The position numbers and the translations under genes are program-made. Under the pieces are notes generated by a model. The model was not told the DNA's origin, made no database searches, and saw only the letters and a list, made by a program, of their open reading frames with translations. This document shows positions 27,966-36,957 of a stretch of 37,777 nucleotides of DNA, one piece after another. Position 1 is the stretch's first letter, and the number at the start of each line of letters is the position of its first letter. This stretch comes from Thiorhodococcus sp. (GTDB lineage Bacteria > Pseudomonadota > Gammaproteobacteria > Chromatiales > Chromatiaceae), in the NCBI GenBank assembly GCA_029257385.1, contig JARIBS010000112.1:1-37777 (forward strand), written 5' to 3'.

Positions 27966-30900
27966 ATGTCTCGTTTTTCCTACCGACCGATTTCCGCGAA
28001 CAGTTCAGCGAACACGAGGCGAGCCATCCTAGCGCTAGTGTGGTGGGTGCTGCCGATGCTGATTCTGGCCAATCCGATCTGCGTGAGCGCGCAGGATGGC
28101 GGTGCGGTGGTCAGCGTCTCGGGCCGGGCCGAGATGCTGCGTGGCCAGGACTGGCGACAAGTCGCACCAGGCGCGGCGATTGGCGAGGGCGACAGTGTCA
28201 GGACCGGTGAAGACAGCCGGGTCGCCATCCAACTGGCTAATGGGATGCAGATCAAGCTCAACGCGAACAGTCATCTGGAGCTCAAACAGATCAGTCTGCC
28301 GGTGGTGCCTGCCTCCAGCGGCTTCGTCAGCAATCTGTTTCGGGTGCTGAGGGGCGAAATCTGGATTCGCGCCGAGGACGGAACGCTCGAGGTCCAGACG
28401 CGGCCAGCGACCGCGACCATCCGTGGGACCGAGTTCGATCTCGCCGTGCGGGGCAGGGACAGCGCCCGCCTCGTCGTGGTGCAGGGCGTTGTCGAGCTTG
28501 CCAATCCGCTCGGCAGCGTCTTGGTGGCGGCCAACGAAACGGGCACAGCCAGGGTTGGGCGGGCGCCACGAAAGACCATTCTCATCAATCCTATGGACGC
28601 GGTGCAATGGTCGCTTTATTACCCACGATTCGTCAGTTATCGGGATTTTCCCCTCTCGGGTGTGCCCCGTTCGGATCTTGAACAGCGCAGGAGCGCATTG
28701 ATCGCCCGCACCGCTCCCGCATCGCAAGATCCAGACACCTGGGTTGAGCTGGGCGAGGTGTGTTTCGACCTTGGGCTGCGGCGGCAGGCGCAAGCGGCCT
28801 TCGAGCGCGCCATCCGTCTCGCCCCCGAGCATGCCCGAGCGCGTACCGGTCTCGGCTGGGTGGCGCTGGACGGGAACATGCCCGAGGCGGCGCGCGCTGA
28901 GTTCGAGGCGCTCGAGTCCCAATCGCTCATGTCGATGGTGGGCATGGCCAATGCCTTGTACCTGCTCGATCGATGGGAGGAGGCGGATCGGTCGATCGCC
29001 GCTGCCAAACGACGTTTCCCCGCCTCCGCGTTGCCTTGGGTGCAGGCGACGCTCGTCAATCTGGTGAAGGGTCGCCCCGACGCGGCCGACGCGGATATCG
29101 CGCAGGCACTGGCGCGCGACCCGCGCAATGCGCTGGCGCTCGGTCTGCGCTCGAACATGCTGCTGACCCAAAACCGCAATGACGCCGCGCTGGCGGTGGC
29201 ACGCTCGGGCGTTTCGGCAGACACTCACTCGCCGTCGGCCCAGCTTGCGCTGAGTCTGGCCCAACAAGCCAATTTCCAGATCGCCGACGCCCTGAGCGCG
29301 GCGCGCCGCGCGGTGGTGCTCGACCCCGAAAGCCCGCTGACCCTGATCCAGGAGAGTCGTCTGCTGTTTGGCATGGGGCAGGGTCAGGAGGCCTTCGCGC
29401 TGGCCGAAGAGGCCCACCGGCTGGACCCCGATGAGGCGCTGGTCAACTCAACCTTGGGCTTTCTGATGCTGGCGCGAGGCAACGAGCAGTCCGCCAGCGA
29501 GGCGTTCGAACGCGCGATTGAGCGCGACTCGACCCGTGCAGAGCCGCGTCTGGGTCTCGGCCTGGGTCTGTTCCGCCAGAACCGCACCGAGGAGGCGCTC
29601 GAGCAGATGCAGATCGCCACGTTACTGGAGCCTAGAGTTGCGCTCTATCAGAGCTATCTCGGCAAGGCACTCTATGAGGTCAAGGAGGATGCGCTCGCCG
29701 CCAAACACTTCGCGCTCGCCAAACGACTCGACCCGCGCGACCCTACGCCGTACTTCTACAATGCGATCCGTTTGAGTTCGGTCAATCGGCCCAACGAGGC
29801 GGTACGGGATTTGCTTGAATCCGTCAGGCTCAATGACAACCGGGCGGTGTATCGCTCGCGGTTGCTGTTGGATGAGGACTTGGCGGCAAGAGGAGCGACC
29901 ATGGGCAGGCTTCACGGTCAGTTGGGTTTCGACCACCTGGCGATACAGGAAGGCCAGACGTCGCTAACCAGAGACCCGGCTGATTATTCGGCGCATCGTC
30001 TGCTTGCTGATGCCTACTCGGGCGGGCAGCGCTACGAGAGCGCGCGCGCGAGCGAGTTGCTGCAGTCGCAGTTGTTGCAGCCGGTCAATGTCACCCCGGT
30101 GCGGCCCCAGCTCGCGGAAACCAAGCTGCTGATTCCAGATGGCGCGGGACCATCCGAGCTTTCACTCAATGAATACACTGCTTTGTTCGTCCGTGAACGG
30201 CCCTCGCTTATGGTGTCCGGGATTGTCGGGAGCAACGCGACACTGGGTGATGAAACGGTTGTTTCAGGAATCGCGAACGGTTTTTCGTATAGCGTCGGTC
30301 AGTTTCACTACGAAACAGAGGGCTTCAGGGACAATAACGACTTGAGGCATGATCTCTACAACGCGGTCGCGCAGTTCGCGGTGACGCCCGAACTCGGCCT
30401 CCAGGCCGAAGTCAGGCGTCGTGAGAGCGCGTACGGCGATCTACGCATGGACTTCGATCCGAATGATTTCTCGCGCGACAATCGCACGCGCATAGAGCAG
30501 GACAGCCTCAGGTTGGGCGCCCGGTTCTCGCCGTCAGCCCGCTCGGATCTCATCGCCTCGTTCATCAATACCAACAAAGACACCACCGAGAGCCAGGTCT
30601 TTCAGGGCATCGCCGAGCGCGATACAGCGATCAAGCAGGACGGGTATCAAGCTGAAACACAGTATCTCTTTCATGGCGAGGCCTTGAGTCTGGTCGGGGG
30701 CATCGGGAGATACCAGATCGATCGCGAGCAGGTCGACAGCTTTGATTTCACCTCTTCCATTGGCATCGCGTGCCCGCTACCCACCTGCGAATTTCGCCGG
30801 GATGCACCGCTGGAGCACGACAACGCCTACCTCTATGCTCACTTCAACCAGTCGGAGAACGTGCTTTGGTCGTTTGGCTTGAGCTATGACGATCTTGAGG

Positions 30901-31670
30901 AGGGCGACCTCCATCGCCGCGAGGTCAATCCGAAGCTGGGTCTGCAATGGAATATCAACAGCCGGTCGCGTCTGCGGCTTGCGGCCTTTCAGATGGTCAA
31001 ACCGGCGTTGGTCGTCGAGCAGACCATCGAGCCGACACAGGTGGCCGGCTTCAATCAGCTCTTCGACGACACCAATGCGGCGAAAAGTACCGTGTACGGG
31101 TTTGGTTTCGATACCGCTGGCAACGCACCCTACTATCTAGGTATCGAGTTGACGCATCGCGCCATCGAGGCCCCAACGTTTCTGATCTCGGATTCAGTCG
31201 AATCCTTTGAGGGTTTTGTGGATATCTCGGAGAGCCTGGCTCGGACCTATGTTTACTGGGCGATGAATGATCGGTGGTCGTTGAGCTTCGATCCGCAATA
31301 CCAGGAGCTCAACCGCACCGAGACCACAGGCAATGCGCCAAGCCGAGTGAAGACGGCAATCGCGCCGCTGTCGGCCCGCTATCACGATCCCGGTGGATTC
31401 TTCTCGTCGGTCACCGCGACCTTCGTCGATCAGGAGGTCGAACGCCTGGCGAGTTCGACGTTGCGCGATGGCCGCGACGGGTTCTTCCTGGTGGATGCCG
31501 AGATCGGATATCGCCTGAAAAAACGCCTCGGCACCCTGAGCCTCGAAGTGCTCAATCTGTTCGATCAGGAGTTCTATTTTCAGGATGATAACTTCCAGAC
31601 TTCGGAGCCGAAAAATCCGCGATTCGTCCCGGACCGACAGGTGTTCCTGCGGTTCTCGGTGAGTCTGTAG
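27966..31670 (+). CDS. FecR domain-TPR-outer-membrane beta-barrel fusion protein
   Basis: This 1234-residue exported protein has three parts. A signal peptide (about 1-42; hydrophobic LALVWWVLPMLILANP, cleavage near VSA) leads into a FecR-like periplasmic domain (about 45-200; VSVSGRAEMLRGQ, GAAIGEGDSVRTGEDSRV, ATIRGTEFDLAV). About ten TPR-like helical repeats follow (255-700; e.g. AQAAFERAIRLAPEHARA, ASEAFERAIERDSTRAEP). From about 735 to the end lie alternating polar and apolar beta strands with tyrosines and aromatic girdles, ending FLRFSVSL, as in outer-membrane barrels; no TonB plug or TonB box is visible. GGAG seven bases before the ATG supports the start. I infer an outer-membrane sensor or scaffold that projects FecR and TPR into the periplasm toward the CHASE2 kinase encoded downstream. 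The ligand is unknown. Confidence 0.78.
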   Translation: MSRFSYRPISANSSANTRRAILALVWWVLPMLILANPICVSAQDGGAVVSVSGRAEMLRGQDWRQVAPGAAIGEGDSVRTGEDSRVAIQLANGMQIKLNANSHLELKQISLPVVPASSGFVSNLFRVLRGEIWIRAEDGTLEVQTRPATATIRGTEFDLAVRGRDSARLVVVQGVVELANPLGSVLVAANETGTARVGRAPRKTILINPMDAVQWSLYYPRFVSYRDFPLSGVPRSDLEQRRSALIARTAPASQDPDTWVELGEVCFDLGLRRQAQAAFERAIRLAPEHARARTGLGWVALDGNMPEAARAEFEALESQSLMSMVGMANALYLLDRWEEADRSIAAAKRRFPASALPWVQATLVNLVKGRPDAADADIAQALARDPRNALALGLRSNMLLTQNRNDAALAVARSGVSADTHSPSAQLALSLAQQANFQIADALSAARRAVVLDPESPLTLIQESRLLFGMGQGQEAFALAEEAHRLDPDEALVNSTLGFLMLARGNEQSASEAFERAIERDSTRAEPRLGLGLGLFRQNRTEEALEQMQIATLLEPRVALYQSYLGKALYEVKEDALAAKHFALAKRLDPRDPTPYFYNAIRLSSVNRPNEAVRDLLESVRLNDNRAVYRSRLLLDEDLAARGATMGRLHGQLGFDHLAIQEGQTSLTRDPADYSAHRLLADAYSGGQRYESARASELLQSQLLQPVNVTPVRPQLAETKLLIPDGAGPSELSLNEYTALFVRERPSLMVSGIVGSNATLGDETVVSGIANGFSYSVGQFHYETEGFRDNNDLRHDLYNAVAQFAVTPELGLQAEVRRRESAYGDLRMDFDPNDFSRDNRTRIEQDSLRLGARFSPSARSDLIASFINTNKDTTESQVFQGIAERDTAIKQDGYQAETQYLFHGEALSLVGGIGRYQIDREQVDSFDFTSSIGIACPLPTCEFRRDAPLEHDNAYLYAHFNQSENVLWSFGLSYDDLEEGDLHRREVNPKLGLQWNINSRSRLRLAAFQMVKPALVVEQTIEPTQVAGFNQLFDDTNAAKSTVYGFGFDTAGNAPYYLGIELTHRAIEAPTFLISDSVESFEGFVDISESLARTYVYWAMNDRWSLSFDPQYQELNRTETTGNAPSRVKTAIAPLSARYHDPGGFFSSVTATFVDQEVERLASSTLRDGRDGFFLVDAEIGYRLKKRLGTLSLEVLNLFDQEFYFQDDNFQTSEPKNPRFVPDRQVFLRFSVSL

Positions 31671-31711
31671 CCCGTTTGCTTCAACAACGACGAAACTGTC
31701 AGGAGGCTGGT

Positions 31712-32020
31712 ATGGGTAGTCAAGGTGGCTCCAACGATGTCGATCATTATAGCCAGGAGATACAGGATCTCCTGGACAAACAGGGTGTCGAGAATACGCG
31801 GTTCCTGATCGCGGTCGATGACAATGGTGAGATGAGCGTGTTCGGCTCACCAGGGACGCAAGGGCATCGATTGACCGACGAGGAGGTGAAAAAGGGGATC
31901 CCCGCGAAGTCCATCAAACGGGTTCTGCCTAGTGCGCTCGTCGTCTATGAAGGCTCGCACTGCGTTTCGATGAGCGCGATCGTCGAGGGACGTCCGGTTA
32001 CCTGGGTGTTCTGCTGGTGA
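31712..32020 (+). CDS. small unknown protein within the FecR/CHASE2 locus
   Basis: The gene encodes 102 residues that I do not recognise. A perfect AGGAGG (31701-31706) five bases before ATG 31712 marks strong translation. The protein starts with a polar stretch (GSQGGSNDVDHYSQEIQDLLDKQG), continues with a compact alpha/beta domain (TRFLIAVDDNGEMSVFGSPG, DEEVKKGIPAKSIKRVLPSALVVYEGSHC) and ends hydrophobically (GRPVTWVFCW). There is no signal peptide or membrane helix, so it is probably cytoplasmic. It lies 41 bases after the barrel gene and about 200 bases before the kinase. Conserved placement in other genomes would support a role in the same signalling system; that cannot be tested here. 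Confidence 0.65.
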   Translation: MGSQGGSNDVDHYSQEIQDLLDKQGVENTRFLIAVDDNGEMSVFGSPGTQGHRLTDEEVKKGIPAKSIKRVLPSALVVYEGSHCVSMSAIVEGRPVTWVFCW

Positions 32021-32046
32021 CGCGCCCATCAATGATGACCTGAGCG

Positions 32047-32061
32047 GGTATCGGGATTGCT
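32047..32061 (+). promoter_or_regulatory. sigma-54 (-24/-12) promoter candidate before the CHASE2 kinase
   Basis: GG (32047-32048) and GC (32059-32060) are ten bases apart, with a perfect TTGCT at the -12 side; I count about 8 of 12 consensus positions. Transcription would start near 32072, about 150 bases before the kinase ATG. The kinase's partner is a sigma-54 activator, so autoregulation is possible. Confidence 0.32.
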
Positions 32062-32223
32062 CCACGGTGCGTAGTCAGCCAAACGTCAGCGCCAGACGCG
32101 TGGAGCAGTCCATCTCGGTCATTGGCCGTCATCCCATCTTCTCCCATCAGGGTGAGCGGATCGCGTGGTTGTCTGCGGTCCGACCAGATATCGTTCGAGC
32201 GGTTCAAGGAGCCTTCTGGCTGT

Positions 32224-34320
32224 ATGGCTATGCCAATACGAACCCGATCCAGCACGATGAGCCTACTCATCGCTGCGGGATCAGTCGCAATTACGCTAGT
32301 TCTGTCCGGCCTTTCGCTTTTTAGCCTCCTCGAGCTCAGGGGGCTGGATCTGCTATTCGCCCTTCGCGGCACGCTGTCGCCACCAGCACAGATCGTGGTC
32401 GTCGCCATCGATGAGCCGTCGTTCGCGCAGATCGATACACAATGGCCATGGCCCCGGAGCCTGCACGCGCAACTGCTGCGCCAGCTCGGCAAGGCCGGTG
32501 CGAAAGTGGTGGGCTTCGATGTGCTGTTTGCCGAGCCATCCAATCCAGACGACGACCGTGAGCTTGCCGCCGCGCTGCGAGAGGCAGGCAATGCGGTGCT
32601 GGTGAGCGAGCTGTCCGTGGTCAATGACCCGCTGTTTCGCCATACGCTGCGCATCGACCCAATCCCGATGCTGCGCGACGCTGCAGTGGTGGGTATCCCG
32701 ATGATCTCGGTGGATGCCGACGGGGTGGTGCGGCGCACCCGCATCTTCGCCGAAAACATGCCTTCCTTCGCCTATCAGTTGGCCAGAGCGTATCTTGCTA
32801 CGGCGCCCGAGCCGATGCGCGAGCCGCCCTTTCCCGGCATCCCCGTCGGTGACTCGCTGAGAGAGATGCTGATCGACCACCGTGGACCGCCGAGGACGGT
32901 GCAGACGGTCTCCTATTATCAGGCATTGCAGTTTGAAACACTGTTGCCCCCCGGCATCTTCGAAGACAAGATCGTGCTGGTCGGGCGCTCGGTCGAGGCG
33001 ATCCCCGAGCCATGGCATGTGAGCGGAGATACCTTTCTGACGCCATTTTCCTGGATTGCCGAGACACCGACAGCGGGGGTGGAGATCCAGGCCACCGTCG
33101 TCAGCAATCTGCTGGAGGGCCGGTTCATCCATGAACTCGGGCAACCGGCGAGGGTGTTTCTGCTGCTCACGCTGATGTTGCCGACGAGCCTGCTGCTGGC
33201 GCGACTCAAACCGCTGACGGCACTGGCCGCGACGATCGTTCTGGCCGTCGCCCTGGTGTTTCTGGCCTGGGTGCTCTTTGCACAGTGGCGCCTCTGGATT
33301 CCGATCTTCGCGATGCTCATGGCATTGTTTTTGACCTATGGCGGTCAGCTTCTGGCGCGCACGATCAGGGCCGAGCGCGAGCGTCTGCGTGCACTCGAAA
33401 CGCTCAATCGTGGTCTGGAGGCGAAGGTTGCCGAACGCACCCAGGCGCTTTCGCTCGTCAACGCGGAACTCAGCGAGCGCCACCAGCAACTGGAAACGAC
33501 CTATCTGGACCTGGCGCTCGCCAAAGAGCATCTGATTCAGTCCGAGAAGATGGCATCCCTTGGGCTGCTGGTCGCCGGAGTCGCGCACGAACTCAACAAT
33601 CCGATCAGTTATGTGCACAGCAATCTGGATTTCATCGACGAATACACGCTACGGCTGGCAGAGATCATTCGCGCCTATAGCGACACCGAGCACTCCACGC
33701 GGGAGGGGCGCCGACGCGGCGACGGGCAGATGCGCTCGGCGTGTTTCGACGAGACTTTCCAGACACTGCAAGAGCTGATCAAGAGCTGTCAGGATGGCGC
33801 CGAGCGTATCAAGAAGATCGTGCTCGATCTGCGCACCTTTTCGCGCTCGGACGATACCGGTTTCATCGAGGCTGGCTTGCTGGAAGGACTGGAATCCTCG
33901 CTCAACCTGCTTGCCAAGCAATATCAGGATCGCGTGACTATCCATCGGGCCTATGACAGTCTACCGAAGGTGGAATGTCTCCCCGGACAGATCAATCAAG
34001 TGTTTATGAATGTGTTGCAAAATGCCGTGCAGGCCATCCCCGATCGGGGCGAGGTCTGGGTGAGCGCCGCTTCAGCCGAGGATCGCGTGAGCATTGCAAT
34101 CCGCGACAATGGTGTTGGGATCGCCGAGGAGCATCTGGCAAAACTCTTCGACCCCTTCTTCACGACCAAGCCTGTCGGGACCGGAACCGGTCTCGGGTTG
34201 AGCATTTCCTACCGTATCGTCGAGCGCCACGGCGGCACGCTGCGCGTCTCCAGTCAGGTCGGCAAGGGGACGGAGTTCGTTATCGATTTGCCGCTCCGGG
34301 CCACTCGGACCCCGCAATGA
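32224..34320 (+). CDS. CHASE2-domain sensor histidine kinase
   Basis: This 698-residue inner-membrane kinase has one N-terminal helix (about 14-37), a periplasmic CHASE2 domain (about 40-305; [41 protein letters not shown]) and three closely spaced helices (311-328, 332-353, 357-375). A coiled coil (380-440) leads to the kinase core: phospho-acceptor His455 in AHELNNP, N-box [11 protein letters not shown]1 DNGVGI, F-box FDPFFTTK and G2 GTGTGLGLS, all intact. CHASE2 senses unknown extracellular or periplasmic signals. ATG 32224 has AAGGAG 12 bases before it; the frame is open to 32122 without family sequence. It overlaps the response-regulator gene by four bases (ATGA), so the two form a matched pair. 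Confidence 0.93.
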   Translation: MAMPIRTRSSTMSLLIAAGSVAITLVLSGLSLFSLLELRGLDLLFALRGTLSPPAQIVVVAIDEPSFAQIDTQWPWPRSLHAQLLRQLGKAGAKVVGFDVLFAEPSNPDDDRELAAALREAGNAVLVSELSVVNDPLFRHTLRIDPIPMLRDAAVVGIPMISVDADGVVRRTRIFAENMPSFAYQLARAYLATAPEPMREPPFPGIPVGDSLREMLIDHRGPPRTVQTVSYYQALQFETLLPPGIFEDKIVLVGRSVEAIPEPWHVSGDTFLTPFSWIAETPTAGVEIQATVVSNLLEGRFIHELGQPARVFLLLTLMLPTSLLLARLKPLTALAATIVLAVALVFLAWVLFAQWRLWIPIFAMLMALFLTYGGQLLARTIRAERERLRALETLNRGLEAKVAERTQALSLVNAELSERHQQLETTYLDLALAKEHLIQSEKMASLGLLVAGVAHELNNPISYVHSNLDFIDEYTLRLAEIIRAYSDTEHSTREGRRRGDGQMRSACFDETFQTLQELIKSCQDGAERIKKIVLDLRTFSRSDDTGFIEAGLLEGLESSLNLLAKQYQDRVTIHRAYDSLPKVECLPGQINQVFMNVLQNAVQAIPDRGEVWVSAASAEDRVSIAIRDNGVGIAEEHLAKLFDPFFTTKPVGTGTGLGLSISYRIVERHGGTLRVSSQVGKGTEFVIDLPLRATRTPQ

Positions 34321-35726
34321 AAGACCACGCCCTGCTGATCGTCGACGATGAGCAGGAGATCCTGCGCACCCTCGATCTGACCTTCGCCGATGAGTATCTG
34401 GTCTTCACCGCATCGAGCGGCGCGGAAGCCCTGAGTATCCTGGAAAAAGAAGACGTTGCGCTGATTATCGCGGATCAGCGCATGCCGGGTATGACCGGCG
34501 TGGAACTCCTCGAGCGTTCCAGGCATATCAACGCGGACATCATCCGGATGATCCTGACAGGCTACACCGATACCGCCTCGCTCATCGAGGCCATCAACAG
34601 CGGCAGGATCTATCAATACATCACCAAGCCCTGGGACCGACGCGATCTCAAGGTGATCGTCAAGCGGGCCTTGGAGAGCTACACGCTCACGTTGGAGAAC
34701 CGGCGTCTCCTCGGGGAGCTTCAGGCAGCCAACGAACGGTTGAAGGATGAGAACGTCTATCTGCGCAAGGAGGTCGACAGAGAGCTGCATTGTGCCGAGA
34801 TGATCTGCGACTCGCCCGCCATGCGGCGGGTCTTCGATCTCGTCGAGCGCGTGGTCGATAGCCCGGTGTCGCTGTTGCTGACCGGCGAGACCGGTACCGG
34901 CAAGACCCTGCTTGCGCGACACATCCACAACCGTGGACCCCGCAGCGCCAAGCTGTTCGTCGAGCAAAATTGCGGCGCCTTGCCCGAGGCGCTCTTAGAA
35001 AGCGAGCTGTTCGGCCACAAGCGGGGCGCCTTTACCGGCGCGATCCAGGATCAGAAAGGGCTGTTCGAGGCCGCTGACGGTGGGACCGTCTTTCTCGACG
35101 AGATCAGCGAAATGAGTCCGGTGCTCCAGGTCAAGCTGCTGCAAGTCCTGCAGGAGGGCCGCTTCAGACGCGTTGGCGACAGCGTGCACCGCCAGGCCGA
35201 TGTGAGAATCATCGCCGCGACCAATTGCGATCTGCATGCGCAAGTGGCGCAGGGGCGATTTCGAGCGGATCTCTACTATCGGGTCAACGTGTTCCCCATC
35301 CACATTCCGCCGCTGCGCGAACGCCCCGAGGACATACCCACGCTGGCGGCATTTTGCCTGCGCAAGCATGGCCGCAAGCTCAATCGGGACGTGACCGGAT
35401 TCACCGACTCAGCTTTGCACACGCTGTGCGCCTATGATTTTCCCGGCAATGTCAGGGAACTGGAGAATCTCATCGAGCGGGCGCTGATTCTGTGCTCCGG
35501 GTCGAGTATCGAGCTCGGCGACTGGTTGCCGCAGCCGAGCGCAGCACCCGAGGGCATGTCTAGACTCGAACTGATAGAGCGCGATGAGATCCTGCGTCTC
35601 ATGGAGGTCCATCAGGGGAGCCTGATCCGGGTCGCCAAAGAACTCGGCATCAGCCGCACGACGCTGTGGCGGCGGCTGAAACACTACAACCCTGAAACAC
35701 CGGACGATCCTGATACCGCCGACTGA
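34317..35726 (+). CDS. NtrC-family sigma-54-dependent response regulator
   Basis: The 469-residue regulator has three parts. The receiver (about 4-118) has phospho-acceptor Asp53 in IIADQRMPGMTG and ends QYITKPWD, a form I associate with HupR/HoxA-type receivers. The AAA+ domain (165-400) carries Walker A GETGTGKT (190-197), the sigma-54 contact motif GAFTGA (237-242), Walker B GGTVFLDE (255-262) and later FPGNVRELENL. The C-terminus has a Fis-type helix-turn-helix (GSLIRVAKELGISRTTLWRRLKHY region). It should activate sigma-54 promoters when phosphorylated by the upstream kinase. Translation is coupled through the ATGA overlap. Targets are not known; two weak sigma-54 promoter candidates lie in the same locus. 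No hydrogenase genes are present, despite the HupR-like receiver. Confidence 0.93.
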   Translation: MKDHALLIVDDEQEILRTLDLTFADEYLVFTASSGAEALSILEKEDVALIIADQRMPGMTGVELLERSRHINADIIRMILTGYTDTASLIEAINSGRIYQYITKPWDRRDLKVIVKRALESYTLTLENRRLLGELQAANERLKDENVYLRKEVDRELHCAEMICDSPAMRRVFDLVERVVDSPVSLLLTGETGTGKTLLARHIHNRGPRSAKLFVEQNCGALPEALLESELFGHKRGAFTGAIQDQKGLFEAADGGTVFLDEISEMSPVLQVKLLQVLQEGRFRRVGDSVHRQADVRIIAATNCDLHAQVAQGRFRADLYYRVNVFPIHIPPLRERPEDIPTLAAFCLRKHGRKLNRDVTGFTDSALHTLCAYDFPGNVRELENLIERALILCSGSSIELGDWLPQPSAAPEGMSRLELIERDEILRLMEVHQGSLIRVAKELGISRTTLWRRLKHYNPETPDDPDTAD

Positions 35727-35736
35727 AAAGGGCCGG

Positions 35737-36885
35737 ATGCGGCCCACAACCACTACCCAGAAGAATCCATTGCACACATTTAAACCTCTTGATGCCGCTC
35801 AGCGTGAAGCGAGCGAACTCCTCTACGCCATCCATCGCGAGCTTGCGATGAGTAAGCCGCGCGCGCCGAGCCGTGGACTCTGGAGACGTATCGGCAAGCG
35901 GTTTGCCAGTCCCACGCCCCCCGTGCGTGGGGCCTATCTGTGGGGCGACGTCGGGCGTGGCAAGACCTATCTGATGGACTGGTTCGTCAAGGATCTGGCG
36001 CTTCCCGGCAAGCGCCGGGTGCATTTTCACCATTTCATGCGCGACATTCACGACATCATGTCCCGTTTGCCCAAGCAGCCAGACCCATTAGAGGTCGTGG
36101 CCGACCGTTTGTGCGATGAGATACGGGTCTTGTGCCTCGATGAGTTCGTGGTGACCGACATTACCGACGCCATGCTGCTGCATGGTCTGCTCAAAGCGCT
36201 GTTTGCGCGTGGCGTCACCCTGGTCACGACCGCCAATACCCAGCCCGACGAACTCTACCGCAATGGTTTGCAGCGGCAGTCCTTTCTGCCCGCCATCGCG
36301 CTGCTGAAGCAGCATACGCGCGTCTTCGAACTCGATGGCGGCTACGATTATCGATTGCGTACCCTGACCGAGGGTGGCGTCTTTTTTCTTGCGAGCGAGG
36401 ATGGCGAGCACCAGCTCGCCGCGTGTTTCGACCGCCTGAGCGGCGGGCATCGGGATCCATCGCAGACGCTGGAGATAAACGGTCGCTCGATTGCGGTGTG
36501 CGGACTCGGAATGGACGTGATCTGGTTCGATTTTGCAGCACTGTGCGGGACGCCACGATCGGCTTCGGACTACATCGAGATCGCCAAGGAATACCACACG
36601 GTGCTGCTCTCCGGCGTTCCGTGTCTGGGGCCGGGGCAGGGGTCCGCCGCGCGGCGCTTTCTCCATCTGGTCGACGAACTCTACGACCAGCGCGTGAAGC
36701 TTCTATTGTCGGCCGATGCGCCAATCGAGCAGCTCTATCCGGGTGGACTGCGCGACTTTGCGCACCAACGGCTGCTAAGCCGCCTCATCGAGATGCGCTC
36801 AAGCGACTATCTCGCGGCGGCGACACCCGAGACGGTTTCGCCTCAGAGATGTGAAGCTCCATCCTCGTCCCAAACTGCGCGGTGA
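35737..36885 (+). CDS. zapE: ZapE / AFG1-like ATPase
   Basis: The 382-residue AAA+-type P-loop ATPase associates with the division ring in E. coli, where the protein has 375 residues. It shows Walker A GDVGRGKTYLMDWF (about 69-82), HFHHFMRDIHD, Walker B RVLCLDEFVVTDI (about 129-141), TLVTTANTQPDELY, and the C-terminal motif SSDYL. A mitochondrial homologue (AFG1/LACE1) works in protein quality control. It begins 10 bases after the response-regulator stop, with AAAAGGG before the ATG, so it may be read through from the signalling genes, but a functional link is not expected. A C-terminal extension rich in Ser, Pro and Ala is not conserved in my memory of the family. Confidence 0.92.
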   Translation: MRPTTTTQKNPLHTFKPLDAAQREASELLYAIHRELAMSKPRAPSRGLWRRIGKRFASPTPPVRGAYLWGDVGRGKTYLMDWFVKDLALPGKRRVHFHHFMRDIHDIMSRLPKQPDPLEVVADRLCDEIRVLCLDEFVVTDITDAMLLHGLLKALFARGVTLVTTANTQPDELYRNGLQRQSFLPAIALLKQHTRVFELDGGYDYRLRTLTEGGVFFLASEDGEHQLAACFDRLSGGHRDPSQTLEINGRSIAVCGLGMDVIWFDFAALCGTPRSASDYIEIAKEYHTVLLSGVPCLGPGQGSAARRFLHLVDELYDQRVKLLLSADAPIEQLYPGGLRDFAHQRLLSRLIEMRSSDYLAAATPETVSPQRCEAPSSSQTAR

Positions 36886-36957
36886 TCGAAACCAACTCTG
36901 GTCGATGCCCGCCGGTTTGGACTCCTGACATGGTTGCGCAAATGGGCTGACGCTAGC

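Noticed and set aside
28035-29417. 460-codon open frame on the minus strand opposite the FecR-TPR-barrel gene
   Set aside because: It has no domain features, and the opposite frame has clear FecR and TPR sequence.
32353-33618. 421-codon open frame on the minus strand opposite the CHASE2 kinase
   Set aside because: It is low in recognisable motifs, and the kinase frame is complete.
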